Under the pieces are notes generated by a model that saw nothing but the letters and a program-made list of their open reading frames with translations, made no database searches and was not told the origin of the DNA. Made by a program: the position numbers and the translations under genes. Shown one piece after another: positions 43,932 through 52,084 of a stretch of 52,121 bases of DNA (the stretch's first letter is position 1; every line of letters starts with the position of its first letter). This DNA is from Winogradskyella immobilis (lineage in GTDB: Bacteria; Bacteroidota; Bacteroidia; Flavobacteriales; Flavobacteriaceae): NCBI RefSeq assembly GCF_021887715.1, contig NZ_JAIQXX010000018.1:1-52121 (forward strand), read 5' to 3'.

Positions 43932-45938
43932 ATGCAATTTAATATTGAGTCCGAGTTTAAACCTACTGGTGATCAACCACAAGCCATTGCACAATTAGCA
44001 GATGGCATTACTAATAATGAAGCTTACCAGACTTTATTAGGCGTTACAGGTTCTGGTAAAACCTTTACCATAGCTAATGTCATTAAAGAAGTACAACGGC
44101 CAACACTTGTTTTAGCACACAACAAAACTTTAGCTGCTCAATTGTATTCTGAGTTTAAACAGTTTTTTCCTGACAATGCTGTAGAGTACTTTGTTTCTTA
44201 TTATGATTATTACCAGCCCGAAGCTTACATACCAGTTTCCGGGGTTTATATAGAAAAAGATTTATCTATTAATGAAGAAATTGAGAAGATGCGCTTAAGC
44301 ACTACTTCTTCCCTACTTTCTGGTCGTAGAGATGTATTAGTGGTTGCTTCTGTATCTTGTTTGTATGGTATTGGTAATCCTGCTGAGTTTCAAAAAAATG
44401 TAATTACACTTAAACGCGATCAGCAAATTTCAAGAACAAAATTGTTACATCAGCTTGTACAGAGTTTATATGCGCGTACTGAAGCTGAATTTAAAAACGG
44501 AAATTTTAGAATTAAAGGAGATACTGTAGATATATTTCCTGGTTATGCAGATAACGCCTTTAGGATTCATTTTTTTGGAGATGAGATCGAAGCCATTGAA
44601 GCTTTTGATGCTCAGACCAATGAGATTATTGAAACTTATGACCGTTTAAATATCTATCCGGCAAATATGTTTGTCACCTCGCCTGATATCTTAAATAATG
44701 CTATTAAAGGCATTCAAGATGACTTGGTAAAACAACATGATTATTTCAAAGAAATAGGCAAACACCTTGAGGCTAAACGCTTAAAAGAACGTACTGAATT
44801 TGATTTAGAGATGATACGCGAGTTAGGGTATTGTTCTGGTATAGAAAACTATTCTAGATATTTAGATGGTAGAGCTCCAGGCACACGTCCTTTCTGTTTG
44901 CTAGATTATTTTCCTGATGATTATTTAATGGTCGTCGATGAAAGTCATGTTACAATTTCTCAAGTACATGCCATGTACGGCGGAGATAGAAGCAGAAAAG
45001 AGAACTTGGTAGAATACGGTTTTCGTTTGCCAGCTGCTATGGATAATAGACCCTTAAAGTTTGAAGAGTTTGAAGCCCTCCAAAATCAAGTGATTTATGT
45101 TTCTGCAACTCCTGCCGATTACGAAATGCAAAAAACAGATGGTATTTATGTAGAGCAAGTGATTAGACCTACAGGGTTATTAGATCCGATTATTGAGGTC
45201 AGACCTAGTCTAAATCAAATAGATGATTTAATTGAAGAAATACAAATTAGAGTTGAAAAAGACGAACGTACACTTGTAACCACTTTAACCAAAAGAATGG
45301 CCGAAGAGTTAGTAAAATATTTAACTCGCATTTCTATTCGTTGTCGTTACATCCATAGTGATGTTGATACACTTGAACGGGTTGAAATTATGCAAGATTT
45401 ACGAAAAGGTATTTTTGATGTACTAGTAGGTGTCAATTTACTACGTGAAGGTTTAGATTTACCCGAAGTATCCTTAGTAGCAATATTAGATGCAGACAAA
45501 GAAGGCTTTCTACGTTCAACACGTTCTTTAACGCAAACCGTAGGTAGAGCGGCTAGAAACCTCAATGGAAAAGCCATAATGTATGCCGATAAAATTACTA
45601 AAAGCATGCAAAAAACTATTGATGAAACCAATTACCGACGTGAAAAACAAATTGCATATAATACAGAACACAATATTGTACCTAAAGCATTAAATAAAAG
45701 TTTAGATAGTGCATTAGCTAAAAATTCGGTGAGCACATATAGGACAGAATTAGATGCCAAAATTGCTGCAGAACCTGAAAGCGAATATTTAACCAAGAGT
45801 CAGTTAGAAGTCAAAATTCGTGAAAAACGAAAACTTATGGAAACTGCTGCCAAAGCATTAGATTTTATGGAAGCTGCAAAATACAGAGATGAAATAACTG
45901 CTTATCAAACTAAGCTTGAAAAATTAAAAGTGAAATAA
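43932..45938 (+). CDS. uvrB: Excinuclease ABC subunit B
   Basis: A 668-residue helicase-like damage-verification subunit of nucleotide excision repair. Motifs in order: LLGVTGSGKTFTIANVI (Walker A, about residue 38), the beta-hairpin YYDYYQPEAYIP that inserts into DNA, MVVDESHVTI (Walker B), LVATTL-like block TLVTTLTKRMAEEL, RSLTQTVGRAARN (motif VI) and a C-terminal UVR domain for UvrC binding. The length is normal. It stands alone with its own promoter. No terminator is seen before the tandem repeats that follow. Confidence 0.97.
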   Translation: MQFNIESEFKPTGDQPQAIAQLADGITNNEAYQTLLGVTGSGKTFTIANVIKEVQRPTLVLAHNKTLAAQLYSEFKQFFPDNAVEYFVSYYDYYQPEAYIPVSGVYIEKDLSINEEIEKMRLSTTSSLLSGRRDVLVVASVSCLYGIGNPAEFQKNVITLKRDQQISRTKLLHQLVQSLYARTEAEFKNGNFRIKGDTVDIFPGYADNAFRIHFFGDEIEAIEAFDAQTNEIIETYDRLNIYPANMFVTSPDILNNAIKGIQDDLVKQHDYFKEIGKHLEAKRLKERTEFDLEMIRELGYCSGIENYSRYLDGRAPGTRPFCLLDYFPDDYLMVVDESHVTISQVHAMYGGDRSRKENLVEYGFRLPAAMDNRPLKFEEFEALQNQVIYVSATPADYEMQKTDGIYVEQVIRPTGLLDPIIEVRPSLNQIDDLIEEIQIRVEKDERTLVTTLTKRMAEELVKYLTRISIRCRYIHSDVDTLERVEIMQDLRKGIFDVLVGVNLLREGLDLPEVSLVAILDADKEGFLRSTRSLTQTVGRAARNLNGKAIMYADKITKSMQKTIDETNYRREKQIAYNTEHNIVPKALNKSLDSALAKNSVSTYRTELDAKIAAEPESEYLTKSQLEVKIREKRKLMETAAKALDFMEAAKYRDEITAYQTKLEKLKVK

Positions 45939-45939
45939 T

Positions 45940-45980
45940 TGTTGGCTGTTGGCTGTTGGCTGTTGGCTGTTGGCTGTTGG
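45940..45980. repeat. Heptamer tandem repeat (TGTTGGC)
   Basis: Five full and one partial copy (6 of 7 bases) of TGTTGGC, without a mismatch, directly after the uvrB stop. It is a microsatellite-like tract prone to slippage. Confidence 0.95.
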
Positions 45981-46003
45981 TAAAAAAATACAAAAGTATA
46001 ACT

Positions 46004-46036
46004 CATCTAAACATCTAAACATCTAAACATCTAAAC
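46004..46036. repeat. Octamer tandem repeat (CATCTAAA)
   Basis: Four perfect copies of CATCTAAA plus one extra C, 23 nt after the heptamer tract and 5 nt before the stop of the minus-strand TerB-like gene. Confidence 0.95.
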
Positions 46037-46040
46037 AAAA

Positions 46041-46442
46041 CTAATTATACTGAACTTTAAAGATATCTATTAAAAAATCTGGTGGTACAATTTTATTAGG
46101 AAAACTCTCCATTAAATCTAAAACACGACTTATAGATTCATGACTTAAGCCCATGCGTAATCCAAAATTATGAATTTTAGCCAATTGCTTACCATTCATA
46201 TTTTCTCCAATATTCATTAATAAAACTAAACGATGAAATTGTACAATACGCTCACTAAATGATTTTAGGTGAACATAAGTTACAGGGTGTTGAAATAGAT
46301 AATCAAAATCTTCTTGAGATATTTCTAATTGCTTTGCTACTCCTAATAAAAAATTATATTCAATAGATTTTATACTTTCATCTATCTGAGCAAAAGCAAT
46401 CATTTCAGAAAGTAAACTAAGTTTCTCTACACGATTTATCAT
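46041..46442 (-). CDS. Small helical protein, TerB-like
   Basis: A 133-residue all-helical soluble protein. The opening (VEKLSLLSEMIAFAQIDESIKSIEYNFLLGVAKQLEISQEDFDYLF) resembles the TerB/DjlA-N fold: acidic residues after a first helix, then E-x-x-F-L and a short amphipathic helix. The second half is less clear. A role in tellurite resistance should not be assumed, because TerB-like domains occur in many contexts. It is convergent with uvrB and starts behind a good -7 box. Confidence 0.7.
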   Translation of the reverse strand: MINRVEKLSLLSEMIAFAQIDESIKSIEYNFLLGVAKQLEISQEDFDYLFQHPVTYVHLKSFSERIVQFHRLVLLMNIGENMNGKQLAKIHNFGLRMGLSHESISRVLDLMESFPNKIVPPDFLIDIFKVQYN

Positions 46443-46471
46443 CTTCAGAATAAGGGATTAATTAATTACCT

Positions 46472-46479
46472 CAAAGTTA
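46472..46479 (-). promoter_or_regulatory. -7 promoter box of the TerB-like gene
   Basis: TAACTTTG on the minus strand, exact consensus, 29 nt before the ATG at 46442. Confidence 0.5.
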
Positions 46480-46770
46480 AAAAGATGTGTTTAAAAATAA
46501 TCGTAGTTATAATGTAACTCATCGAAAAATAGAGCGTATTTTATCGGGTTTTTTAGTCTCTAAAAATCATTTTGTTAAATGAAAACATCGTTTTTTAATT
46601 ATTAAATTTATTTATCATAAATAATATATAAATTATTAATCAACTGATTACAAGAACTTTAAATTTTATTTTTTGTTTTCATATGAATCAAAAAAGCTGT
46701 TTTAGTCATAGATTTTTACCAAAAGAAATTAACATTTATTAAAAATTCAAATTTTAAAAAATAAGTTTCC

Positions 46771-46778
46771 TACTTTCG
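46771..46778 (+). promoter_or_regulatory. -7 promoter box of the DUF1456 gene
   Basis: TACTTTCG, one base from TAnnTTTG, 18 nt before the ATG at 46797. Confidence 0.4.
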
Positions 46779-46796
46779 CAATCAAATCATATTTGT

Positions 46797-47066
46797 ATGG
46801 GATTAACTAATAACGATATTTTTAAAAAACTACGTGTTGCGCATAAATTAAGAGATACTGATATTGTAGATATATTGGCTTTGGTTGATTTTAGAATTTC
46901 TAAAAGTGAAATTAATTCATTTTTTAGAAATGAAAACCATCCCAAATATGTAGAATGCGGAGACCAAATTTTAAGAAATTTCTTAAATGGACTAGTTATT
47001 CATTTACGTGGTCCATTACCTAAAAAAGAGCAGAAGCCTCAAACTAAAAAAGATTCAAAAACATAA
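46797..47066 (+). CDS. DUF1456 (YehS-like) protein, single domain
   Basis: An 89-residue protein with one DUF1456 unit: GLTNNDIFKKLRVAHKLRDTDIVDILALVDFRISKSEINSFFRNENHPKYVECGDQILRNFLNGLVI. YehS of E. coli has two such units in about 156 residues, so this is the half-length form. A Lys-rich tail of 20 residues follows. It is monocistronic, between its own promoter and a strong bidirectional terminator. Function unknown. Confidence 0.85.
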   Translation: MGLTNNDIFKKLRVAHKLRDTDIVDILALVDFRISKSEINSFFRNENHPKYVECGDQILRNFLNGLVIHLRGPLPKKEQKPQTKKDSKT

Positions 47067-47096
47067 AAAAGCTCCTAAAATTCAGGAGCTTTTTTT
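47066..47096. terminator. Bidirectional terminator
   Basis: GCTCCT (47071-47076) pairs with AGGAGC (47084-47089), extended by A/T runs on both sides. It serves the plus-strand DUF1456 gene and the minus-strand gene ending at 47121. Confidence 0.85.
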
Positions 47097-47120
47097 ATTA
47101 TTAATAAATTATACTAAGTC

Positions 47121-47828
47121 TTAAATATTATTTTTAGACCTTAAATCTGTTATATAATTAGCCAAAATTGTTAAATCCTCTAAGCTTTCATTACTCAACT
47201 TATTTTCTTTTATAAAAGTTTTAATTTGAGAAGCTTCTTTTGGAAACATTTTCTTTATTGCTCTATTCTTTGTTGTTAATAGAAATAACTTATCATTATC
47301 TAACAGGTAATAAACTTTATTTTTTTCTAATTTAATCTCCCGAGATAATAAAGTATTATGATATTTTTTTCTTTTTTTGATAGGTGTCAATTCATAATTA
47401 CTTCTAGTTAGAATATTATAATTATAGGTGTAATCATCAATTATAAAATATGAAGTGTACGTATTTCCATCGTCACCAATATAAGATTTAGCTTGGTAAG
47501 TAAGGTCAGAATCTATAAATCTAATACTTAAATCACCATCTCTCTTAAGCCGATAAATTTTGTCATTAGCTTTTATCTCTATAATACCTTCAAAGACATT
47601 ATATCTTGCTGTAACAGGTTTTACACTCCCATTAATAGATAAATCCGCTTGTTGCCATTTTAAATCGTCTGATGCTTCGATTGCTTTTACAAGTCTATTT
47701 TCATATCTTACACTTGGCGATGGCCCCGATGTCTCGTTTGCATTTGAAAATCCCCTACTGTAAGACAGTTGTGCATAACTAAAATTAACAGTTAAAAAAA
47801 AAGAGAAAATAAATGTATAGAATTTCAT
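47121..47828 (-). CDS. Secreted hypothetical protein
   Basis: A 235-residue orphan with a signal peptide (FYTFIFSFFLTVNFSYAQ, cleavage near residue 19). The mature part is rich in short beta strands (IIEIKANDKIYRLKRDG, TSYFIIDDYTYNYNIL) and ends in a helical segment (FPKEASQIKTFIKENKLSNESLEDLTILANYI). The order of strand K-V-Y-Y-L, an L-T-T-K-x-R-A block and the helical tail resembles the secreted orphan at 19107-19727, so the two may be distant relatives. No known domain is recognised. Confidence 0.72.
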   Translation of the reverse strand: MKFYTFIFSFFLTVNFSYAQLSYSRGFSNANETSGPSPSVRYENRLVKAIEASDDLKWQQADLSINGSVKPVTARYNVFEGIIEIKANDKIYRLKRDGDLSIRFIDSDLTYQAKSYIGDDGNTYTSYFIIDDYTYNYNILTRSNYELTPIKKRKKYHNTLLSREIKLEKNKVYYLLDNDKLFLLTTKNRAIKKMFPKEASQIKTFIKENKLSNESLEDLTILANYITDLRSKNNI

Positions 47829-47984
47829 AGTAACAAGTATTAGATTAAATATTTCTATTTAATAAAGTTAATAAATAATTGATTTCATTAAAGATACATC
47901 AAAAACTATACCACTCAATTATATGTTGTTAATTTATCTAGAATTTAAAAATCATGATTTTGATAGTGATATGAAATACTCAAA

Positions 47985-48014
47985 AAAAAGCCCCTAAAAT
48001 TTAGGAGCTTTTCT
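47985..48014 (-). terminator. Terminator of sucC
   Basis: Read on the minus strand, AAAAGCTCCTAAA pairs with TTTAGGGGCTTTT through one G-U pair, followed by a T run. It lies 22 nt after the sucC stop. Confidence 0.75.
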
Positions 48015-48035
48015 CTATTTATATAATAAAAATAC

Positions 48036-49226
48036 TTATGCTAATACAGTTTGTACTTTATCTGCAGCTTCTTGAAATTCTGTTGCACTCATAACATCTA
48101 AACCAGAATTATCTATCAGCTCTTTTGCAATATCTGCATTGGTTCCTTGTAAGCGTACTATAATAGGCACATCAATATTACCCATGTTTTTATAAGCATC
48201 TATAACACCTTGTGCCACACGATCACAACGTACAATACCACCAAAAATATTAATCAAAATAGCTTTAACTGCTGGATCTTTTAATATAATTTTAAATGCC
48301 GCTTCTACTCTAGCTGCATCTGCTGTACCACCAACATCTAAAAAGTTAGCTGGTTCACCACCGGCTTGCTTAATTAAATCCATAGTAGCCATAGCCAAAC
48401 CTGCTCCATTAACCATACAACCAACATTACCGTCTAGGTCTACATAATTTAAACCTAAAGCTCCAGCTTCTACTTCAATTTGGTTTTCTTCACGCAAATC
48501 GCGCATTTCAGCCAAATCTTTATGTCTATATAATGCGTTATCATCTAAGGTAACTTTAGCATCAACCGCCATTATTTTATTATCACTTGTCTTTAATACA
48601 GGGTTAATTTCAAACAATGAAGAATCTGATTCTACATAGGCTCTATACAATGCCGACACAAATTTTGTCATATCTTTAAATGCAGCTCCAGATAATCCTA
48701 AGTTAAAAGCGATTTTACGTGCCTGAAACCCTAAAAGACCACTAGCAGGATCGATCTCTTCAGTAAATATTAAATGTGGAGTTTCTTCAGCAACAGTTTC
48801 AATATCCATACCACCTTCTGTAGAGTACATTATCATATTACGACCATTAGCACGATTTAGTAATACAGACATATAAAACTCACTCGTTTCAGTTTCTCCT
48901 GGATAATATACGTCTTCAGCTACTAATACTTGATGTACACGTTTTCCTTCTGCCGAAGTTTGTGGTGTTACCAAATCCATACCAATAATTTGATCCGATA
49001 TAGATTTAACTTCTTCTAAATTCTTAGCGAGTTTAACTCCACCTCCTTTTCCACGACCACCAGCATGAACTTGCGCTTTAATCACATGCCATCCAGTACC
49101 TGTTTCTTCTGTTAATTTTTCAGCAGCTGCAACTGCTTCATCTGCATTTTGAGCAACAATACCACGTTGGATACGTACACCAAAACTACTTAATAATTCT
49201 TTTCCTTGATATTCGTGTAAATTCAT
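48036..49226 (-). CDS. sucC: Succinyl-CoA ligase (ADP-forming), beta subunit
   Basis: A 396-residue ATP-grasp subunit of the citric-acid-cycle enzyme converting succinyl-CoA, ADP and phosphate to succinate, CoA and ATP. Marks: MNLHEYQGKELLSSFGV, VIKAQVHAGGRGKGGGVKLA, EINPVLKTSDNKIMAVDAKVTLDDNALYRH (metal site), and the CoA-ligase half with NGAGLAMATMDLI, GGEPANFLDVGGTA and INIFGGIVRCD. The length matches. The partner sucD is not adjacent, as often in Bacteroidota. A promoter and a 5' hairpin lie upstream. Confidence 0.97.
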   Translation of the reverse strand: MNLHEYQGKELLSSFGVRIQRGIVAQNADEAVAAAEKLTEETGTGWHVIKAQVHAGGRGKGGGVKLAKNLEEVKSISDQIIGMDLVTPQTSAEGKRVHQVLVAEDVYYPGETETSEFYMSVLLNRANGRNMIMYSTEGGMDIETVAEETPHLIFTEEIDPASGLLGFQARKIAFNLGLSGAAFKDMTKFVSALYRAYVESDSSLFEINPVLKTSDNKIMAVDAKVTLDDNALYRHKDLAEMRDLREENQIEVEAGALGLNYVDLDGNVGCMVNGAGLAMATMDLIKQAGGEPANFLDVGGTADAARVEAAFKIILKDPAVKAILINIFGGIVRCDRVAQGVIDAYKNMGNIDVPIIVRLQGTNADIAKELIDNSGLDVMSATEFQEAADKVQTVLA

Positions 49227-49250
49227 TATGAATTGAAATTTAATATGATC

Positions 49251-49279
49251 ATTTTAAGCGTCTATATTATGCTTAAAAT
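49251..49279 (-). promoter_or_regulatory. Hairpin in the sucC mRNA leader
   Basis: ATTTTAAGC (49251-49259) and GCTTAAAAT (49271-49279) form a perfect 9-bp stem with an 11-nt loop. It lies about 5 nt from the predicted transcript start, so it would cap the 5' end of the message. Confidence 0.5.
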
Positions 49280-49289
49280 TTTAATGTTG

Positions 49290-49319
49290 CAAAAATAAGC
49301 ATCCTAAAGCGTATCTCAA
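49290..49319 (-). promoter_or_regulatory. Promoter of sucC
   Basis: Minus strand TTG (49319-49317), a 19-nt spacer and TATTTTTG (49297-49290). Both boxes fit the Bacteroidota consensus exactly. The leader is about 58 nt. Confidence 0.65.
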
Positions 49320-49481
49320 ATACTTTTTAAATTAGAATAATGCTTTTTATATTAACTTTAGTATTTGTCTGGTTTTCAAAAAATTCATTACATGATTAAT
49401 TTATTGCTGTTAAATAATTAACAATATGTTTAAAATGTGCAAGAATCTATTCTATTTCTTTATTAAGTATCATTAAAAAAA

Positions 49482-49489
49482 TACATTTG
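49482..49489 (+). promoter_or_regulatory. -7 promoter box of lysA
   Basis: TACATTTG, exact consensus, 14 nt before the ATG at 49504. No TTG is seen at the usual distance. Confidence 0.5.
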
Positions 49490-49503
49490 TAAAAAAATTA
49501 TTC

Positions 49504-50733
49504 ATGCGTAATACTCAACTATTAAAAATAGCTAAAGACTTCGGCAGTCCTGTTTATGTATATAATGCTGATACTATTGTTAGACAATACAATCGTTTAA
49601 CATCAGCGTTTAGTAAGGTTAAACAATTAAAACTCAATTATGCTGCTAAAGCTTTATCCAATATATCTATATTAAAATTATTTAACAGCTTAGACTCTGG
49701 TATAGATACGGTATCTATACAAGAAGTACAACTAGGCCTTAAAGCGGGTTTTAAGCCAGAAAAGATAATCTTCACACCAAATGGAGTATCGCTCGAAGAG
49801 ATTGAGAACGTTGCAAAACTTGGAGTGCAAATTAATATCGATAACCTTTCTATACTAGAACAATTTGGAACAAAACATCCAAACATTCCTGTGTGCATAC
49901 GTATAAATCCTCATGTTATGGCTGGTGGAAATACCAATATTTCTGTAGGCCATATTGATAGTAAATTTGGGATTTCTATTCACCAAATGCCACTTTTATT
50001 ACGTATTGTAGAGAACACAAATATGAATATTAATGGTATTCATATGCATACAGGTAGTGATATTTTAGATATCGATGTCTTCTTGTACGCTAGCGAGATT
50101 TTATTTGAAACCGCTAAAAATTTTAAAGATTTAGAGTTTATCGATTTTGGATCAGGTTTTAAAGTACCATACAATACCGGAGATATTGAAACTAATATTG
50201 AAGAACTAGGAGAAAAACTAGGTACCCGCTTTAACGAATTTTGTAAAACCTATGGAAGACAATTAACATTGGCCTTTGAACCTGGTAAATTTTTAGTTAG
50301 TGAGTCTGGTGTATTTTTAGTTAATGTTAACGTGGTAAAACAAACTACCTCAACTGTTTTTGCACAAGTCGATTCGGGATTTAATCATTTAATTCGCCCA
50401 ATGTTATATGGCTCTCAACACGAAATTGTAAACATTTCAAATCCTAAAGGTAGAGAACGTTTTTATTCTGTGGTTGGTTATATCTGTGAAACCGATACGT
50501 TTGCAAACAATAGACGTATTAACGAAATCAATGAAGGAGATATCCTAGCTTTTAAAAATGCAGGTGCTTATTGTTACTCAATGGCGAGCAATTATAACTC
50601 GCGATACAGACCTGCTGAAGTACTTATACTCAATGGTGAAGCGCATCTAATAAGAAAACGTGAAACTTTTGAAGATATCTTAAACAATCAAATTGAAATA
50701 GATGTTTCTATAAAAGAAAAAGTTACAGCTTAA
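49504..50733 (+). CDS. lysA: Diaminopimelate decarboxylase
   Basis: A 409-residue fold-type III PLP enzyme that converts meso-diaminopimelate to lysine. The PLP Lys is Lys49 in NYAAKALSN. Other blocks are GIDTVSIQEVQLGLKAGF, CIRINPHVMAGGN, GIHMHTGSDI (His near PLP), DFGSGFKVPY (glycine loop for phosphate), AFEPGKFLVSESG and the CETDTFANNR block with the Cys of the second subunit's active site. ATG 49504 fits the promoter. It shares its pathway with dapD at 22689. A terminator follows the stop. Confidence 0.96.
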   Translation: MRNTQLLKIAKDFGSPVYVYNADTIVRQYNRLTSAFSKVKQLKLNYAAKALSNISILKLFNSLDSGIDTVSIQEVQLGLKAGFKPEKIIFTPNGVSLEEIENVAKLGVQINIDNLSILEQFGTKHPNIPVCIRINPHVMAGGNTNISVGHIDSKFGISIHQMPLLLRIVENTNMNINGIHMHTGSDILDIDVFLYASEILFETAKNFKDLEFIDFGSGFKVPYNTGDIETNIEELGEKLGTRFNEFCKTYGRQLTLAFEPGKFLVSESGVFLVNVNVVKQTTSTVFAQVDSGFNHLIRPMLYGSQHEIVNISNPKGRERFYSVVGYICETDTFANNRRINEINEGDILAFKNAGAYCYSMASNYNSRYRPAEVLILNGEAHLIRKRETFEDILNNQIEIDVSIKEKVTA

Positions 50734-50737
50734 ATAA

Positions 50738-50770
50738 AAAAGCGTTTCAACATATTGAAGCGCTTTTTTT
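50738..50770 (+). terminator. Terminator of lysA
   Basis: AAAAGCGTTTCAA (50738-50750) pairs with TTGAAGCGCTTTT (50755-50767) through one G-U pair, loop CATA, then Ts to 50770. Confidence 0.85.
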
Positions 50771-50837
50771 ATACCTTTAAGTTTTTCAAAAACCACTAAG
50801 TCAAATAAATAACTTCTATAAAATCAACCTGTATATT

Positions 50838-51866
50838 ATGAAAAAAACAATTTTAATTCCGAGCTTAGCTATCTTCATCGGACTACATAGCTGTAAAGAG
50901 CAACCAAAAGAAACTACAATTGAACCCGAAGTTGAAGTCGTTACTTCATCTAAACCTCAAATACAACACACATTAACCACAGAACAAACACATAACAAAT
51001 TTAGTAACTCTATTCCACCTGTATTAACAGTAAAATCTGGTGCTGTGATTGAAGCCTTTACCAAAGAAGCTAGTGATGGACAATTCAACCTAAATTCTAC
51101 GATTGAAGCTCTAGACGCTTTAGACTTTGAGCCTATTCATCCACTAACAGGACCAGTATATGTAGAAGACGCACAACCCGGTGATGTACTAAAAGTGACA
51201 CTTCACACCATTGAATTAGGTGATTGGGGTTGGAATGCTATTTTACCAGGTTTTGGATTTTTAGTAGACGACATTAATGTTAAATATTTAAAGTTATATG
51301 AATTAGAAAAAGATAAAACCGAAGTCACCTTTAAAAATGACATCAAATTGCAATTAAATCCTTTTCCAGGTGTTATGGGAGTGGCACCAGATACTGACGA
51401 ATTATTAAGTACTATTCCTCCACGTGCAAATGGTGGTAATATGGATGATCCTAATATGAGTGAAGGCACAGTGATGTATTTTCCAGTATTTGTAGAAGGA
51501 GGTTTATTTTCTATTGGTGACGGACATGCGGTTCAAGGCTTAGGAGAAGTTTGTGGCACTGCTATTGAAACATCGCTTCGAATCGTTTATGAAATTGAAT
51601 TACTTAAAGACAAATCCATTAAAGAACCTCAATACGAAACCGATGAGTATTACGCTACGACAGGCTTTGCGCCTACGTTAGATGAAGCTGCTAAAAAAGC
51701 AACTTTATACATGGTTAATTATTTAGAAGCTAATCACGATTTAACTACTGAAGAAGCTTATGCGCTTTGCTCATTAGCAGGAGACTTACAAATCGCCGAA
51801 GTAGTAGATCTACCAAACATGTTGGTAACAATGCATATGAAAAAATCTATTTTAAATATGAAATAA
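50838..51866 (+). CDS. Acetamidase/formamidase-family lipoprotein
   Basis: A 342-residue member of the acetamidase/formamidase family, which hydrolyse short amides to acid and ammonia. Key blocks: LTGPVYVEDAQPGDVLKV (metal-site loop), ANGGNMDD, YFPVFVEGGLFSIGDGHAVQGLGEVCGTAIE and a late AYALCSLAGDLQIAEVVD. It starts with a lipoprotein-type signal peptide (LHSC, Cys19), then KEQ, similar in charge to Bacteroidota lipoprotein export signals, so it may be surface exposed. Cytoplasmic relatives lack this. A 70-residue Glu/Thr-rich linker precedes the domain. Separated from lysA by a terminator. Confidence 0.88.
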   Translation: MKKTILIPSLAIFIGLHSCKEQPKETTIEPEVEVVTSSKPQIQHTLTTEQTHNKFSNSIPPVLTVKSGAVIEAFTKEASDGQFNLNSTIEALDALDFEPIHPLTGPVYVEDAQPGDVLKVTLHTIELGDWGWNAILPGFGFLVDDINVKYLKLYELEKDKTEVTFKNDIKLQLNPFPGVMGVAPDTDELLSTIPPRANGGNMDDPNMSEGTVMYFPVFVEGGLFSIGDGHAVQGLGEVCGTAIETSLRIVYEIELLKDKSIKEPQYETDEYYATTGFAPTLDEAAKKATLYMVNYLEANHDLTTEEAYALCSLAGDLQIAEVVDLPNMLVTMHMKKSILNMK

Positions 51867-51870
51867 AATT

Positions 51871-51945
51871 ACACTCAAGATGTCAGTTCGAGTGTTTTGT
51901 GTCATGTTGAGCGCAGTCGAAACAAAGCAAAACATATCGAAAACT
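51871..51945. repeat. Intergenic palindromic repeat (GAGCGCAGTCGAAA type)
   Basis: ACACTC (51871-51876) pairs with GAGTGT (51890-51895). A longer imperfect pair joins GTTCGAGTGTTTTG (51886-51899) with CAAAACATATCGAAAAC (51928-51944) around a core GAGCGCAGTCGAAA. The core is a type commonly dispersed in Bacteroidota genomes. Confidence 0.55.
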
Positions 51946-52006
51946 AATGAACTACCCCGACATAGCACGTCGAGGAATTCTATAGATTAAACAGCTTTTA
52001 AATTGG

Positions 52007-52084
52007 CACCCCTAAAGTCCCCTCAGGGGGACATTATAAATAAACGTGTTAAGAACCTGTCCCCTTGAGGGGACTTTAGGGGTG
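52007..52084. repeat. 27-bp inverted repeat with self-palindromic arms
   Basis: The arms 52007-52033 and 52058-52084 are reverse complements except for one base, with a 24-nt spacer. The inner part of each arm is itself a palindrome: GTCCCC-TTGA-GGGGAC on the right and GTCCCC-TCAG-GGGGAC, in slipped form, on the left. No open frame lies inside. It is much richer in G and C than its surroundings and is likely a dispersed REP/MITE-like element. Confidence 0.8.

Larger units (their letters stand above)
46443..46796. other. AT-rich divergent intergenic region
   Basis: A 354-nt region between the TerB-like gene (minus) and the DUF1456 gene (plus). It holds a promoter for each, close to the respective starts. 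The middle 250 nt are A/T-rich (over 80 percent by eye) with no open frame or hairpin I can support. Confidence 0.6.

Noticed and set aside
45940..46036. CRISPR array
   Set aside because: Repeat units are 7 and 8 bp with no spacers between them, so these are simple tandem repeats.
46041..46442. Tellurite-resistance system around the TerB-like gene
   Set aside because: No TerC, TerD, TerZ or other ter genes in the neighbourhood; the fold is too general.
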